Source: Spirometra erinaceieuropaei (lineage: Eukaryota > Platyhelminthes > Cestoda > Diphyllobothriidea > Diphyllobothriidae). From it: a stretch of 64,000 nucleotides of DNA. Below are positions 25,065 through 37,960 of the stretch, one piece after another; the first letter of the stretch is position 1, and the number at the start of each line of letters is the position of its first letter. The stretch lies in NCBI GenBank assembly GCA_902702965.1, contig CACRXP010000071.1:972349-1036348 (forward strand), read 5' to 3'. The translations under genes were made by a program, and so were the position numbers. The notes under the pieces were generated by a model, which saw only the letters and a list, made by a program, of their open reading frames with translations, was not told the origin of the DNA and ran no database searches.

Positions 25065-25347
25065 GAGGGGCGTTCACTGATTGTTCTTACGGAACTCCCT
25101 CGTTCCGTTGTGCCTTACGGGCTCTCTTTCGAGCCCAAACTGCAGTCGCACAGCGGCACATGCTTGACTGTCTGACGACGGCTAATAAGTCAGAAATAGC
25201 CATTCCAGTATCCCTTGTCTTTTTCGGTGATAACATTCTGCCTATACCATGTGCCGTTGTGCGGCTGTCGGTTGGGCTCGAGGTAGAGCCCGTAAGGCAC
25301 AACGGAACGAGTAAGTTCCGTAAGAACGATTAGTGACCGCCCCTCCA
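25065..25347. repeat. Foldback structure enclosing a SINE tail
   Basis: Arms 25,065-25,160 and 25,250-25,347 are inverted copies: ggaactccctcgttccgttg on the left, with caacggaacgag and agttccgtaagaacg on the right. The ~90-base loop is the SINE tail (cggctaataagtcagaaata). A fuller SINE follows 37 bases later. A fragment near 57,240-57,330 (gtcccgttgtgcc) is similar. Confidence 0.75.
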
Positions 25348-25383
25348 CCACTGTATATTCCCGATCGAAAACCGACAGGACAA

Positions 25384-25560
25384 CGAGCCCGTGGCTCAGT
25401 GGTTAGAGGCGTCTGACTTCTAACTAACAGGTCGCGAGTTCGAACTCCAGGTATCCCACACCTCGGGGTTTGTTATGACTGACTAACGACGGCTAATAAG
25501 CCAGAAATGGTCATTCCAGTCTCCCTTGTCTTCGTCTCTAATAACGTTCTGCCTATATAG
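25384..25560 (+). mobile_element. tRNA-derived SINE with A and B boxes
   Basis: The head has an A-box-like gtggctcagtggttagaggc and a B-box-like gcgagttcgaactcc about 40 bases later, the normal tRNA spacing. It is followed by a tRNA-unrelated tail containing ctaataagccagaaatggtc and ctcccttgtcttcg. The same tail recurs near 350, 25,170, 49,160 and, reversed, near 57,340 and 60,790. The head is too diverged for a functional tRNA gene. Confidence 0.75.
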
Positions 25561-26034
25561 ATCTATGCATTCGCTTACTCCAATAGGACAAAAGCGTATG
25601 TTTAAACGTTCCCGTTTCCGGACGTAAGTCAGAAATATTGCATTCACTGAACGTTCATTGTCCTGGTGTTCCGCAAGCTCAGAAGTAACCAACAATCGAA
25701 AGAAGCGCACAGCTTTGCATCGTCCACGATCGTGTTCGATGATTGTTGATCAAAGGTTAAACACGCGACTGTGCGCTAAAGTGACAGTGGAAGCTTGGTC
25801 GCCTTCGAAGCGTCAGAGCACTAAAAGTTCGGTTCTTGATATCTTCTCTTCTTCTTCTTCCTGCTTTCGCCAAATGCTGCGGACATTTCTGCCACTGAGT
25901 AGCTGACAGAATTGAATTTTGTGTCTTTTACCGTGACCGCATAAGAACATCTTCAATGTAGTTCAACAATAACTGGCAGAAACCTTGAATCCTGTAAAAT
26001 GGGGGAGCCGCCGTGTGTCAGCCCGATCTGGAAC

Positions 26035-26165
26035 AGGTATTAGCTGAAACTCAGACACCTGTTTTCGCCGCTGCATGACGCAACTGCGAGTAGTTCGGCT
26101 CATCAGGGGGTCCCCAACGTCCCTCGTGCACTTTCTGATGGGTACTCCGGTTTCGACATTTTAGC
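26035..26165 (-). mobile_element. Second-family foldback module, reversed fragment
   Basis: On the minus strand it matches the module at 855-985 (gtacccatcagaaagtgcac, then gcgtcatgcagcggcgaaaa). Confidence 0.55.
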
Positions 26166-27427
26166 TTTTTAATCTACTTAGATAGTAATGAGGGATGAGG
26201 CTGACGGATTTTGGCTCAGATATCCATATCAACGTTCGCATCTGTAGTAGATATAATTTTACATGATTCTCGGTCTTTGTGACTGATTTTCATTATTTGA
26301 TGTCATGAACACCTGCTTTCCACCCCAAGTTTAATGTTGCTTACTTTTCTTTGATTCGGCAACTTTGGAAACGGAAGACAGAATTTTTTGCCACACTTAA
26401 TCTAGGCAAATGAATATAGTCGAAGAAGTCAACTTACTAACTAACGTTGTGAAACTCCTGTACCCTTGTAAGTAAGGCTAGAATTGCTAATGTACTGAAG
26501 CATCCCAGCAAAATAAAATAACCATCAATTTTGAATAACTTGATAATAGAGATGTTTTTTGATGGAGATTCACTTGTGGTATATGCTTCGTATTCAAGAA
26601 CTTAAATGACCCACGAACAGGCAGTTTGCATATTTTTAGTATAAGTCATCTGTCATTTTTTTAGAAATCTAAGCCTGGCCATAGAGTTGAAATATGAATT
26701 TTCAGCCATTGTCGTTTCTTTCTTTTGGGAGGACTAAGGAGTTCTCATTTTATGGTGTAAAAATTCCTCCACTAATCTTTTTTGGCATTGGAACTTGGAG
26801 AAACCAAAGCGCCGGAACTTCAACGAGTTTAATTTTGTTTGCCATGAGCCAGAAGTCCGCAAACCTAAACAGTGGTTGCGTAGCGGTCGCAGTTATGTCC
26901 TACGCATTAAGCCCTTCTTAAGGGTATACTTATTTGTTTTTATTTTGGATTCTATTCGTTTTTTATTCGATAATTTTATTTACCGAGATAAGGAGCATAT
27001 GTTGGCATCTTAGACCACTGGAAAACAGGGGCCCACCCTTGAACGTGAGGTTTTTAACATACTTTCATGGTGTGGAGTCCATCGTTAGTCCAGTTTGGGG
27101 CAGAAATGTCGCAATGATTTAAGGACTCCCAATCAAATATTCTTCTGTCTCATAGTGTTCACAGGAAATTGCCTGTCTGGTAGGCAAGCCCGCCTTTGGT
27201 CGGTAGATTTAATGCGTATTTCGGTCGTTGGCGGAACTCATCCGCACCCGGATAAACAATCACCAGCACAAGAAAACAAAGTCAAGGGTTAACGTGTCAG
27301 CAAGATGAACGTCGAATGCCCTGCCTATGGACTGATTTCATGCCCTCCACTATCGTCGCCCTGGGGATCTAGCAGGTGTGGGTTATTTTTCCGGGGTCTA
27401 TCCAGCCAGTAACCAACAGCTTCCAGT

Positions 27428-27570
27428 TAGGGCCCCGTAGCACATGCGGTTAGAGCTTCGGCTGTACTCGAGTCACGTCCTTGTTCTCTTGGGTTCGAAT
27501 CCCATCGAGACTGTCAAGTTTTTCACAATGCTGTCAAAATGAATCATCTAAAACTACGATTCGGCACAAA
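27428..27570 (+). mobile_element. tRNA-like part of the composite repeat
   Basis: ggccccgtagcacatgcggt at the head and gggttcgaatcccatcgaga at the B box, followed by the tail with tttttcacaatgctgtcaaa. The 170-bp leader of the full copies is absent. Confidence 0.6.
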
Positions 27571-28050
27571 CAGTGCACTTTTTTGGCCATTAGAGTCATC
27601 GTCGAACTTGTGTACCACGATGAAATTTCTAAGCCAAAAAGTGGACTCGGGACCCCAGTCTTCATTTCCTGGCCTAATTTCATTATTTATGGTCTGATTC
27701 AAGAGGTTTCTCTTACGTTCTAGGCCTGGAGAACCGGTGAACTCTTCTTGTTGACCGACCTTTATGGGCAAGGATTGCGTGTTGACCTTCTAGAGCTCAT
27801 CTAATATGCCTCAGCGAAGTTGAGAGCACAAAAACGCTCGTGCGGAAGACAGACAGTAAATTGAAAACCTTGCGTTTTGTGTCCTGCTTATCGAATTGCT
27901 AAGTCCCTGCTAGTCTAGATTTTGTGCAAAAGCCTTCTGGAAGGCCTTTTGCCTTCACATTTGCGAACGGTCTTCAAAAGACGGAGAAAGTGAAAAAGGA
28001 GAAGAAGAGGAAAAAAAGAAAATGAAGAATATGCTGCCGTTGCTGCTGCT

Positions 28051-28241
<191 letters not shown>

Positions 28242-29839
28242 GTGGGTAAATAGCCATTCAATGGAATACCCGCTGCAGAAGATTGTGTTTAAGGGGGTAA
28301 TAGGTGATACGTTCTGGCGTTTAAAGTCATTTTGGAATATGCTCACAGCGCCTACCTGATAGTTGCCTATGTGTGTGGTTGTCCAATAAATTTGCATCCG
28401 TAAGATCAACTTAATTTGAATTTGTGCACACATGCAGCACACTCCTAGTAGTTCCAGTGGGCATAATTTTCGTGTCCCACATGAAGTTTGGTGTACGTTT
28501 GGTTGTTTTGCAGGTACAACGTGGCCTTTCTTTGATGGCCCCTTGAGTGTCCCTTGAGCGGACCCTATAGAAACTGACTATTCTGTCAATTTGTCCCCAA
28601 AGAAGTGAGTTGCATCTGCGGAGTAATTTTCATGAGGTTCGTTCTGATAAGCACAATTTCGGCATATGATTCGTCATGAGTAGGCAGCGTTACTTCCTGG
28701 TGTGTTGGCACGACGTTCTTTATTCCGGCGACTGTCCTCTTATAGTATTACTCACAGGGTTTAGAGTCAATACAGTCACTATCCTCTGCGTAGTTTATTA
28801 TTACTTTCCGCCTCCACTTGGTTTTATCTACTCCTTTTTGTGAGCAGATCGATGTATTCCTTCTTCTTAATGACTGCAGACACATGGTTGTTGTCTCTTC
28901 TAGAAAGTGTTATCTGCTTTAGTTTTTATGGCAGCCCATGTCATTGATAAGTAATTGATCTATCGACGAAAACTGCGTCCCAGTGGACTGTCCATGAACA
29001 TCCTCTCAAAAAGAAATACACATTTTGTGCTCAAAATAAAGAGACGGAAAATATCACTTGTAAAGCGAATCCAAAACTCTTTACATCGGTAAATTGTTCG
29101 CTTCTCGGAATAAATGTGCTCCTAGAATTTTTAGTCATGCCCACATTTTGAACATCCATGGGTAATTACCGCTGGGCAGAGGGAAATGCACAATCAAAGC
29201 CCGCAAGCAACTTCAGACATGCTGAAATTACGCTCTTTTGTCGTAAAGAACATCACACTGATCACGTGGATTTTGCGCTCAATCCCTTTCAACTTTTCCA
29301 CACAGTTTCCGCATAAAAATGACGTCTAAAATGTTTCGGAAATGAAAGCCGAGACTGAATTGCATAAAACAGCTAGGACGAAAATTCATGCTCTTTTAAT
29401 TATTCTTGGCAGGTGCTTATTAACCAAATTTTGTCAAAAACACTTTTCCCACGCAAACCTAACCACCCTAGAGGCTAGGCGACCTTTGAGACAGCAACCG
29501 CGCGCATAATCACCACGGACGTGGCAGCATTCTCGACTGATTGAGTGATTGTTCATCACCTCATGACTGCCTGCGGAGGACCAGGATCGGGAGATCGCAG
29601 TCCTGCAATCAGGCGAAACTAATGAAAACCAGTTTTACGTGTCCTCGAAGAACATAACAAACAGGAAGTGCAACCATGGATCAAGGAGCAGAAAATCTGC
29701 TTCAAAGGCTTGCTGTCCCTAACCGGCTGGAGTTCACGTTTCATGACGGTTTGTCTGAAGATAGGCAGTGAAAGGGGTTATATGATACGTGCATTTTTAA
29801 CTTCAGTAGTGTTATTGACGTTGAAGTTGCCCGTATCGG

Positions 29840-30275
29840 GCTTAAGGTTAGGTCTGTGGTTAGGGTTCGTGTAAGATGTTGGATTATCTGAGGAAAATGA
29901 AGTGCTCACCGGATCGAGGGATTTGTTCGGCTGACGTTTCGAAGAGCTGGGGCGGCTCGCCATTGTCAAAGCGTCTAGTGAAAAAATCCATCAGAATTTT
30001 TGAGCACTTCATTTTTCTCAGATTGTCGACCCGGATCTCTTACTTTGGCTAACCTGAGGTTGGATTATTCTTACGGCCATGTTTTCCAAGCCTGGGTTAT
30101 AGTTTGGATTTGGAGTTGAGACTAGGGTTGGCCATTTTGGTTTAGGGTTTTAGCGTTGGAGTTAGGATTCTAAGGCTTGGGTTAAGGCTACGGTTAAGTT
30201 CGGGTTTTCTCTAAAAGCTTACGGGCTAAGGGTTAAGGTTATCAATCGCAGGCATAGCTATGGTTGGCGTTAGGG
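29840..30275 (+). repeat. Degenerate telomere-like tract
   Basis: Scattered GGTTAGG/GGGTTTAG units (gcttaaggttaggtctgtgg; ggtttagggttttagcgttg) interrupted at about 29,880-30,050 by other sequence. Confidence 0.5.
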
Positions 30276-31124
30276 TCGTAGCCATCTAAATTTTTCTCAG
30301 GAGGTTACATACCACACCCTTGCCAAAATTAATTCATGAATACCCTTTTTTGTTCGATATTCCATCAGTCTTCCCGCTGCAGTTTCGAAATCTATTGTAC
30401 GCACTCTGACAGACTTGAAGTGTGTGTGTATGCTTGGTTTGTAGGCATGGTTAAAGGCTCGACATGGGTCCGACAACTTATTCCCACACATTGTATGGGC
30501 ATTCTCTCTACTTCTTGGACTACCTTAACGTGCAGCTGAAGTACTGTCATTGTGAGCTGGCATGAAATATCCAAAAAGGAGGATAAAAATACAAGCAGCT
30601 GTCTGTAACACGTCGTACCTGGACGCCTGAGACACCGGATGGGTGTCCGCCAGAATCGAGGATAACGCCTACACACATGCCCCAGTGGCCCAGCAGTACA
30701 CCTCTGCCATAACGGCTTGAAGCATTGACTTTATATGTCACTGACGGAGTTGTTGTGTAGACAAAAGATGAGGGAAAATCGACAGCTGCTGTCTCGCCCC
30801 GGCCTGATGACCATAACAGCTGTTGGCCATAGTCTACCAGATAGAGTGGGTTCGCCGCCAAAACAGAAGTCACTCAGCAATCATGCACATAAGTAAACGA
30901 AGGGAATGAGAGAAGAGGTAATAGCAGGCTGTTGGGAGAGGGGACATACTTCAATGGCAATTTAACTGTGGTCTGTGAATGTGAGAAGATGATGATTATG
31001 AGGAGGAGAAAAAGTAGTTGCAGTAACAGAAGTGGTAGGCGGAGGGGGAGGAAGAACAGGAGGGGGAACGATCTGAGCAAGAGACGGGGAAGATGCAGAT
31101 GTTGTCGTCGCTGTTGTTGCTGTT

Positions 31125-31202
31125 TGTGGTGGTGGTGGTGGTGGTGGTGGTGGTGGTGGTGGTGGTGGTGGTGGTGGTGGTGGTGGTGGTGGTGGTGGTG
31201 GT
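31125..31202 (+). repeat. (TGG)n microsatellite
   Basis: Pure TGG for about 78 bases. Long frames in several phases come from the repeat. Confidence 0.98.
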
Positions 31203-31751
31203 CAACCCCCAAGATAGATAGCACTGCTTTAGACACTGTCCGTTCAGACCATTGCGGATGTGGGGAGGTCGATAGTGGTGGCCCGGGGGTAGCGAAAGCA
31301 ATTAGTTCCTGTTCGTCTAAATACGCTGACTCTGGCTTGTCAACACTTTTGATAGAAAGCATACACGTGAGGCCTTTGTTCCAGTTAGAAGCCACAAACA
31401 CCGCCTTGACTTTTGAACACTCGCCTTAAAACAGCTGGTATTTGATCCGCTAAAATGCCGTCCGATGAATAAATAAAAACGTGCATATATCAGGGATCAC
31501 CGAACCTGGCACATTTGGAGAAACGTAAGTCCGTTTATTTGGTTTTCAGGAAGAAAGCTACAATTAAAGTAGCGCCAGCAGCTTCATCGTCGTAACGAAA
31601 TATAGGAAAGCGTAGTGGTGTCTGGAGGGTGCCCGAGAGCTTTTCCAGTCACTTATCTAAAACTGGTCGGTCGAAGCCTGCAGCGAAATTTACCTACACT
31701 GCAGCCATTATTGGGGTGCTTCAAATAGTTAGATCTATCCTTATTCATTGA

Positions 31752-32060
31752 ATAACGTGAATTACGTGAGCCTGGTAGTCATCTGGTGGATTCTGGGTGA
31801 ATTACTTAGGAAATCCCGCTTGGGCAGTCAACTTACTGTATCAGATTTGGTGGATTCCAGATGTTGCAGTAGGTTGGGCGGGTAACTTGACCTAAGTGTG
31901 ATAAAACTCGCGTCGCCCGGCGGGGCCTCGTAGCTCAAGTGGTTAGAGCGCTGGCTGTACAAGAGCCTTCCCCTTACTGCTTGGGTTCGAATCCTACCGA
32001 TGCGCCGATTTTTTCACAGTTGGGTCAATGTGAATCATTCAAAGTCTGCCAAAACATCTA
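31752..32060 (+). mobile_element. Composite repeat with tRNA-like segment, full copy
   Basis: A ~170-bp non-tRNA part (gaattacgtgagcctggtag ... ctcgcgtcgcccgg) leads into a tRNA-like part beginning ggggcctcgtagctcaagtg, with a B-box-like tgggttcgaatcct and a tail with ttcacagttgggtcaatgtg. The copy at 57,900-58,165 follows the same order throughout, which defines the unit. The tRNA-like part also occurs at about 13,757-13,870 and 27,428-27,570. Confidence 0.75.
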
Positions 32061-33449
32061 TTAAAAATGTGTTTGTTGATAATGCCTTAAGCCTTCTATC
32101 TCTTTGGTGAATACGTGGTACATTTACCTTGTTGTAATGTCATGTGGGCTGGATATTAGAGCATTCGGTACATATTTTAACCCTTCGGATTGTAAAGCCT
32201 CCATGCTTCCTCCCTCTTTCACAACCACTTGGAAAATATTTTGCGTCTGTCGTTGGGGTTGGTCAGCTTCATTTAGAAAATCGGCCCTGTTTGATCACAC
32301 TTAGTCAGTGAGACCACGACAAAATACTTGCCATGGACTTTATGTCATACAGTATTTCTCGAGAAAATTGAATTTCTTCATTCGTTATTAATTTGCATCT
32401 CAGTTGTTTGGGTTTGAAGCCCTAATTTAGGCTGGAATTACCATTTTGGGGTCAGATGCTGGTGTCAGGCAGCGGTATAGGTAGTATCCACAGCTTCGAT
32501 CCGGTTTCCTTAGTTACTGAACCTCATGTATAACGTGCTTTAGCATATCCAACCAGGCTGCTATTAGGAAGGCAATTCGCTGAGTTATCTCCGGCTGCAG
32601 GTAACTCCTTTCCGCCAATTCTCTGCTCTAAGGCCCTCGTAGGCGGCCACCCAGTACAAAGCTGACGTCGGGAAATGACTTGTTAAATGTCCAATCCAGT
32701 CTCCACCGTCCTGTTCAGTAACATATCGCGAATACTGGTTTTTCGTGACATTCGGACATGTCTGACACCTGAGTTGTCCAAGTCCTGATCCATTCCGGCC
32801 TGGCTGACTGACTGACGGCAACTGGCGGGCCAGAAACGATGATTCCAGCTTCACTACGGCAGCACGTGGGGACACACAGGACGGTCAGTGCTTCAGCCAA
32901 TCTCCAAATCGAATTGCTTCAAGCTAGTGAGGAGAAGTGCAAGTGACTCTCATGTGTCCTCTCGGCCAGATTTCGTCCTGCAGCCCCATTTGCTTGGTAC
33001 GATACGGTTAGCTTGCTAAAACAATTTTAGTTAACCCACCTAAGTTGGCCACTCGTTGGATTAGGAAGGGGAAGATAGAGCAAGCAGATCTCGAAGCGCG
33101 CACACAGCGAAGCGCGTGTACACCGATGTTTGGTGTGACCGAAGGTGGCGTGCATTCACTTTCCCCGCGGCACAGCCACTCTCTGGATTGGGAGAGCGCA
33201 ATCACAACTGGAAGGCCACAGAGGGAACCGCGTGTTAATTTGCAGCGCATGATCATTATAGTGGCATGGGCGAACCGCCACACAGTCCGAGCAATGACAT
33301 TGGCAAGTCCACTTAGCCGCCCGTCGGATTGAGATAACGATGAGGACGCAAGCAGAGCTCGAAACACGCTTAGGGAAGTGCGTGTTAACTGATACCTGAT
33401 GTTATTGAAGCACTCCCTCCGAGACGCAGTTACTCGCTGGATTAAAATA
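32061..33449. other. No gene recognised
   Basis: Mixed sequence. A short local repeat (gcaagcagatctcgaagcgc near 33,080 and gcaagcagagctcgaaacac near 33,350) is the only structure seen. Confidence 0.5.
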
Positions 33450-34424
33450 AAGTAGGTGAGCTAACTAATGAAATGTCAACCGAAATGCGTTTTCGTTCCG
33501 AAAAGTGGGGTTGTAAAACTAAACATCATGCAGAATAATTCTATAATAATTCAGTTACCTCAGGATGCCGGCTTTCAAACGAACTTCTTTCCGGCTGTAT
33601 GCAAAAACCATACTCTGTAAAAATGGCTACTCAATCAGCATGCATTTTTCTCATTGACTTTCGATGCCCTTAAGAATTCAATTATATTTTGTGGAAAACA
33701 TGCAAAAAGGATTCGTCCGTTTACTCATTCGGTAGCAAAATTACGTGTTCTTCCAATTTTATACTGGAAGGGAGGGTATAATTCGGTTCTAAAAAGTTTC
33801 TAACTGGGAGATTTTTTAATATCGTGAAATGGCCATTCATAAAACGCCATGTCTCTGCATTTAACAGTGTGGCTTATAAAGTTAACAATAGGGCTCAAAT
33901 CCACTGCTAAATTTTGTGAACCCCATTTGGTCTCCTCTTCTTACCGTAGAGAAATATAGGTTTTTCCGTACGTGGAATATATACCGCTTGTAGTTTGGGA
34001 ACCGTGGATGTAAGTGTAACGGCCGTTTGAATTCAACATTATTCGGAGATAGGAAAAGTTTTTGAAAACCTAATTACACCCTTCCTTCGAGGATAAGATT
34101 GGAAGAAGGCGTATTTTCCAACCGAACTGTTAAAATGATGAATAGTCTTATGCATTTTTTCCATAAAATATAATTTAAGTTTCAAGGGCATCGAAAATCA
34201 ATGGGAAAGACTCATGCTACCTAAGTAGCCACTTTTTGCAGAGTTTACTTTTTCCAGGCGGCCGGAAAGAAGTTCGTTCGAAAGCCGGCATCCTGAGGTA
34301 ACTAAATTATTATAGAATTACGCTGCACGATGATTTATTTTAAAGCCCTACTTAAATAGTCTCCTCGAAACGAAAACTCATTTCGAGATTTCGGTTGCCA
34401 ATTCATGAGGTAGCCCACCTACTG
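33450..34424. mobile_element. Tc1-like foldback (MITE) element, full length
   Basis: Ends agtaggtgagctaactaatg and aggtagcccacctactg, followed by TA. Arms contain caggatgccggctttcaaac and its inverted partner ttcgaaagccggcatcctga. The centre is in the same orientation as at 9,401. Confidence 0.85.
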
Positions 34425-35973
34425 TAGTAGGGGAGGCGCAAACACGTGATATATGTAAAGTCGACGTAATCAGTGCTACTTAAATTTTTTTGGCTAACTA
34501 ACCGTATGGTATCAATCAAGTGGGGCTGCAGGACCAAACCCCGCCGTTATCTCGTCTGTGCATGCCCTGGGGTCTCTATATCCTTGCTATTTTACACTAT
34601 CCTTAAGTAGTTCAACTCGGCCCGGCAGACTACCCGCGGGCATCCGCAGCATTTAACCGAAGCAATAAAGGATACGAGGACTGGTCGCCTACCCGACAGA
34701 TTGGAACGCGCTCCGCTGTTGTTACTGTGGTTAATCCAATTTTCCTTTCGCGTACAGCAGAGTCCTACTAAAAAGTGAACGCCTCTTCAGCCCAGGTTCG
34801 GATGAAATTAACACAAGTGGTCCGAACTTCGGCGCCCTATAATCTCATCAGAAACTATCGAACGAGTGTGCCGCACAGTCCTGGCGACTGGAGGCGTTTG
34901 GATCCGGCCAGCACCTCTATTCGAAACACTTCGGTGCCACCAGACCAAGATGGTCTACTTGTACAAAGAGGGCTGGTTCAGATATCTTTGATTACAGGGC
35001 GTTAGCAATAGGCGAAGCATTCCCTGGTCAGAGAAACCAAGAACGGAGGAAACAGGTAATCGGAGAGGCTCCGTTTCGCAACTTTTCCCACTGTGCCAAC
35101 GGTTACCCAGAGTCAATATATTCTGACAGCTGGAACTACTTTCAGGGCGATTTCGTCTAAAACACCCTTCAGCTACTACTATGCAGATTACCTGGTGCAA
35201 CTTTCGACGTCCTTCTGAGGTGAGGTTTCAGAAATAATTGCAAAATCACCGTCTTTCCTAACTGAAGGATATCGTATACGAGGACTTATTTAAAGTAAAT
35301 CCCTCGGTCAGCCGGCTCTCGACTTTTATTTAAAGTTCTCTACGCTTCGTTATCTGTCTGGCTTACCGGGGGGGAGTATGCACATTTCCGTAGGGGCTAC
35401 AGGTGTTGTGCCAACCTACCCTTCCACAACTCCGTTTTAGTTTGCTCGGTCGACAGCAAGGCTCCAACATGTGTTATGTCAGCCAATTTGCGCTCAAAGT
35501 CACCAGACGCGAGCAGCTGTTTCGCCCCGGCGGGAAATCGTCAGTATGCCTGGACCTTTCCTGATATTCGCCTGGCTTCCCAATTACGCCGAATCGTCGC
35601 TTGCCTCCGAATTCCCTAGCCACTGTCTACTGGCCATGAAGCATCAGAACCTCGCCAATGCATTATCTTCTTGATACTAGCGTCAAGCCGACCGCAGCGG
35701 GATCTTGGGCTTCGTCAGGTTAAATTACCCAATACTTCAGATTGGTTGATGACCGTGAACATGATAGATTGTGACACTGTAGAGATGAGTGGAACTGCAG
35801 TTCGTCTGTCAGGCAGTGCAAGTCACATTTCCCTGTTAGAACTAAGTGTTCGATCGCACTGCCGCATTACCCTTCAAAATATCTAGTCAGGCCTTACGGA
35901 CTTTGACGCAAACTTGTGCCGTGCATCGACACTTACGAGTGCTGTACGCAAAAGGAAACCACAAGAGCATGTA
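34425..35973. other. No gene recognised
   Basis: It starts with a segment shared with 3,560-3,640 (caatcaagtggggctgcagg). Otherwise only short frames with no known domain. Confidence 0.5.
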
Positions 35974-36938
35974 AAGTAGATGGACTAACTCATGAAATGT
36001 CAACCGAAATTCCTAAATGTGCTTTCTTTTCGGAAGGATTAGTTAAGTAGGGTTTTAAAATCAATCATCGCGTCGAGATGCCGGCTTTCGAACGATATTC
36101 TCTTCGGCCGCCTAGAAAAACGACACTCTGTAAAAAAATGACTACTAAAGTAGCATGCATTTTTCTCATTGACTTTCGATGTCCTTGAAAATTGTATTAT
36201 AGTTCTTGGAAAACATGCATAAAAAACACTCATCCTCTTGCTCATTCGGTAGAAAATTACGCATTCTTCCGATTTTATACTCGAAGGAAGAGTATAATTC
36301 GGTTTTTAAAAAGTTTCTAATTGTGAGATTTTTCAATACCTTGAAATGCTCGTTCATAAAAGCTCATGTCTCTGCACTTAGCAACGTGGCTTGTTAAGTT
36401 AACAATACGACTCAAAGCCACGGCTAACTTTTCTGAACCCCAGGTGGTCTCATCTTTATTCCTTAGAAGAATGCACAGTTTTCCGTATGCGGAAAACATA
36501 CGACTGGTAGGTTGGAAACCCTGAATGCCAGTGCAAAGGCAGTTCGATTTTAAAATTATTCACGTATTGGGGAAGTTTTTGAAAACCTAGTTATACCCTT
36601 CTTTAGAGTATAAAATTGGAAGACGTAGTGTTCTACCGAATGAGCAAAAGAGTGAATATCTTCATGCAAGTTCCTCATGAATTATAATTGAATTTTTAAG
36701 GGCATTGAAAATCAATTATGAGAGCACATGCTACTTAAGTAGTCATTTTTTACAGAGCATGGTTTTTACATGCAGCCGAAAAGAAGACCGTTCGAAAGCC
36801 GGCATCCTGAGATAAATGGGTTATTGCGGAATTATGCTGCATGATGATTAGTTTTACAACCCTAGTTAATAAATCTTTTCTAGACGAAAACGCATTTCGG
36901 AAGTTCAGTGGACAATTCATGAGTTAGCCGATCTACTG
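35974..36938. mobile_element. Tc1-like foldback (MITE) element, full length
   Basis: The left end agtagatggactaactcatg and right end gagttagccgatctactg are both bordered by TA, consistent with a TA target duplication. About 40 bases of the left arm are deleted around 36,065 relative to other copies. Confidence 0.85.
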
Positions 36939-37423
36939 TAGGTCGGTCATCTGAGGAAAATTGAGAAAATATTATAACTTGGAGATAGCGTGCACAGAGC
37001 CCAGACACTGTGAAGGATGATATTATACGAGTGTACACTGGCCGGTTGTTGGAAGGAACGGTCGGTCGCCATCACCGGCGGATCTCACAGTGTGCCGAGG
37101 CTGGTGGATGCCTTGTAGACCCCGTTCGATATAACCATAAACAGATCTTGCGGTGTACGAAATGGTAAGAGAAAACTCCTGATCCATTTTCGCCATTACA
37201 TGTCCAGGCCCCTCTGAGTGATCTGAAGCCCCCTCAACAGAGGACCTGGTTTAAAAACTATATCCTACATGTCCTATGGAGACGTCCATAAATCCAGCAA
37301 TAAGAACCTTCCACGTAACAACACACCCAAAGCCTGGGACTTGAACGACGCGAGATAGAATCGCTCAAGCTACTGATCCTAAGTGTAGCACTCCCAAACA
37401 TCTCTAGACCTCCTTCTGAGCAG

Positions 37424-37429
37424 TTTATT
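37424..37429 (-). promoter_or_regulatory. Candidate polyadenylation signal for the MEIS transcript
   Basis: AATAAA on the minus strand, 532 bases beyond the MEIS stop codon. It is the first canonical hexamer I noticed downstream. No transcript end is available to confirm it. Confidence 0.35.
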
Positions 37430-37960
37430 TTCGCACAGTGCAGTCAGACAGAGTCATTTCTCCCTACTTGTGCATGGGAATTTAATAAATCGCCCAAGGG
37501 AAAACTCATACTTCTGATAAACATAAAGAAGGCTACGTCACCCCCAAGTTTACCTTGATAAAGAAGATACCTCGATGCGTGCTTGTAGAAACAAGTCTAA
37601 TCAGTCAGTTGCAGTCAGTTTCACTCTCCCTGTTAAATCGACAAAGGAAAGGAGGAAAGGAGAACCATCTCAGGAAATACCAAAAAACAAGGACCCTGTT
37701 GATAAGGAATATTCAGAGTTGTTTTCGTCAGACACTAACACGTGCCGATCTCTTCCAACGCTCGATGCGTGCGCCCCCCGGCAGCATGCACTTGCGTACT
37801 TCTGTGCGTACGTTTATGTACATCCGTGATATTCGCAGGAGACGGGAGGAGTAGGAAGAGGAGGGGGACAGACTATGAGTTAAAAACGGGTATAAGATGC
37901 GAGGCGCAAGAGTGTTGGTGGCGGCCACCGGAAATGCGGGCACTTGCGCACCCACATGCA

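Noticed and set aside
30874..31429. Frames of 101-175 codons on both strands
   Set aside because: Their length comes from the (TGG)n tract being free of stop codons. The flanking residues differ in composition and show no domain.
31924..32010. Possible tRNA gene
   Set aside because: A and B boxes are present, but the anticodon arm does not fold and the same sequence occurs in a longer dispersed repeat.
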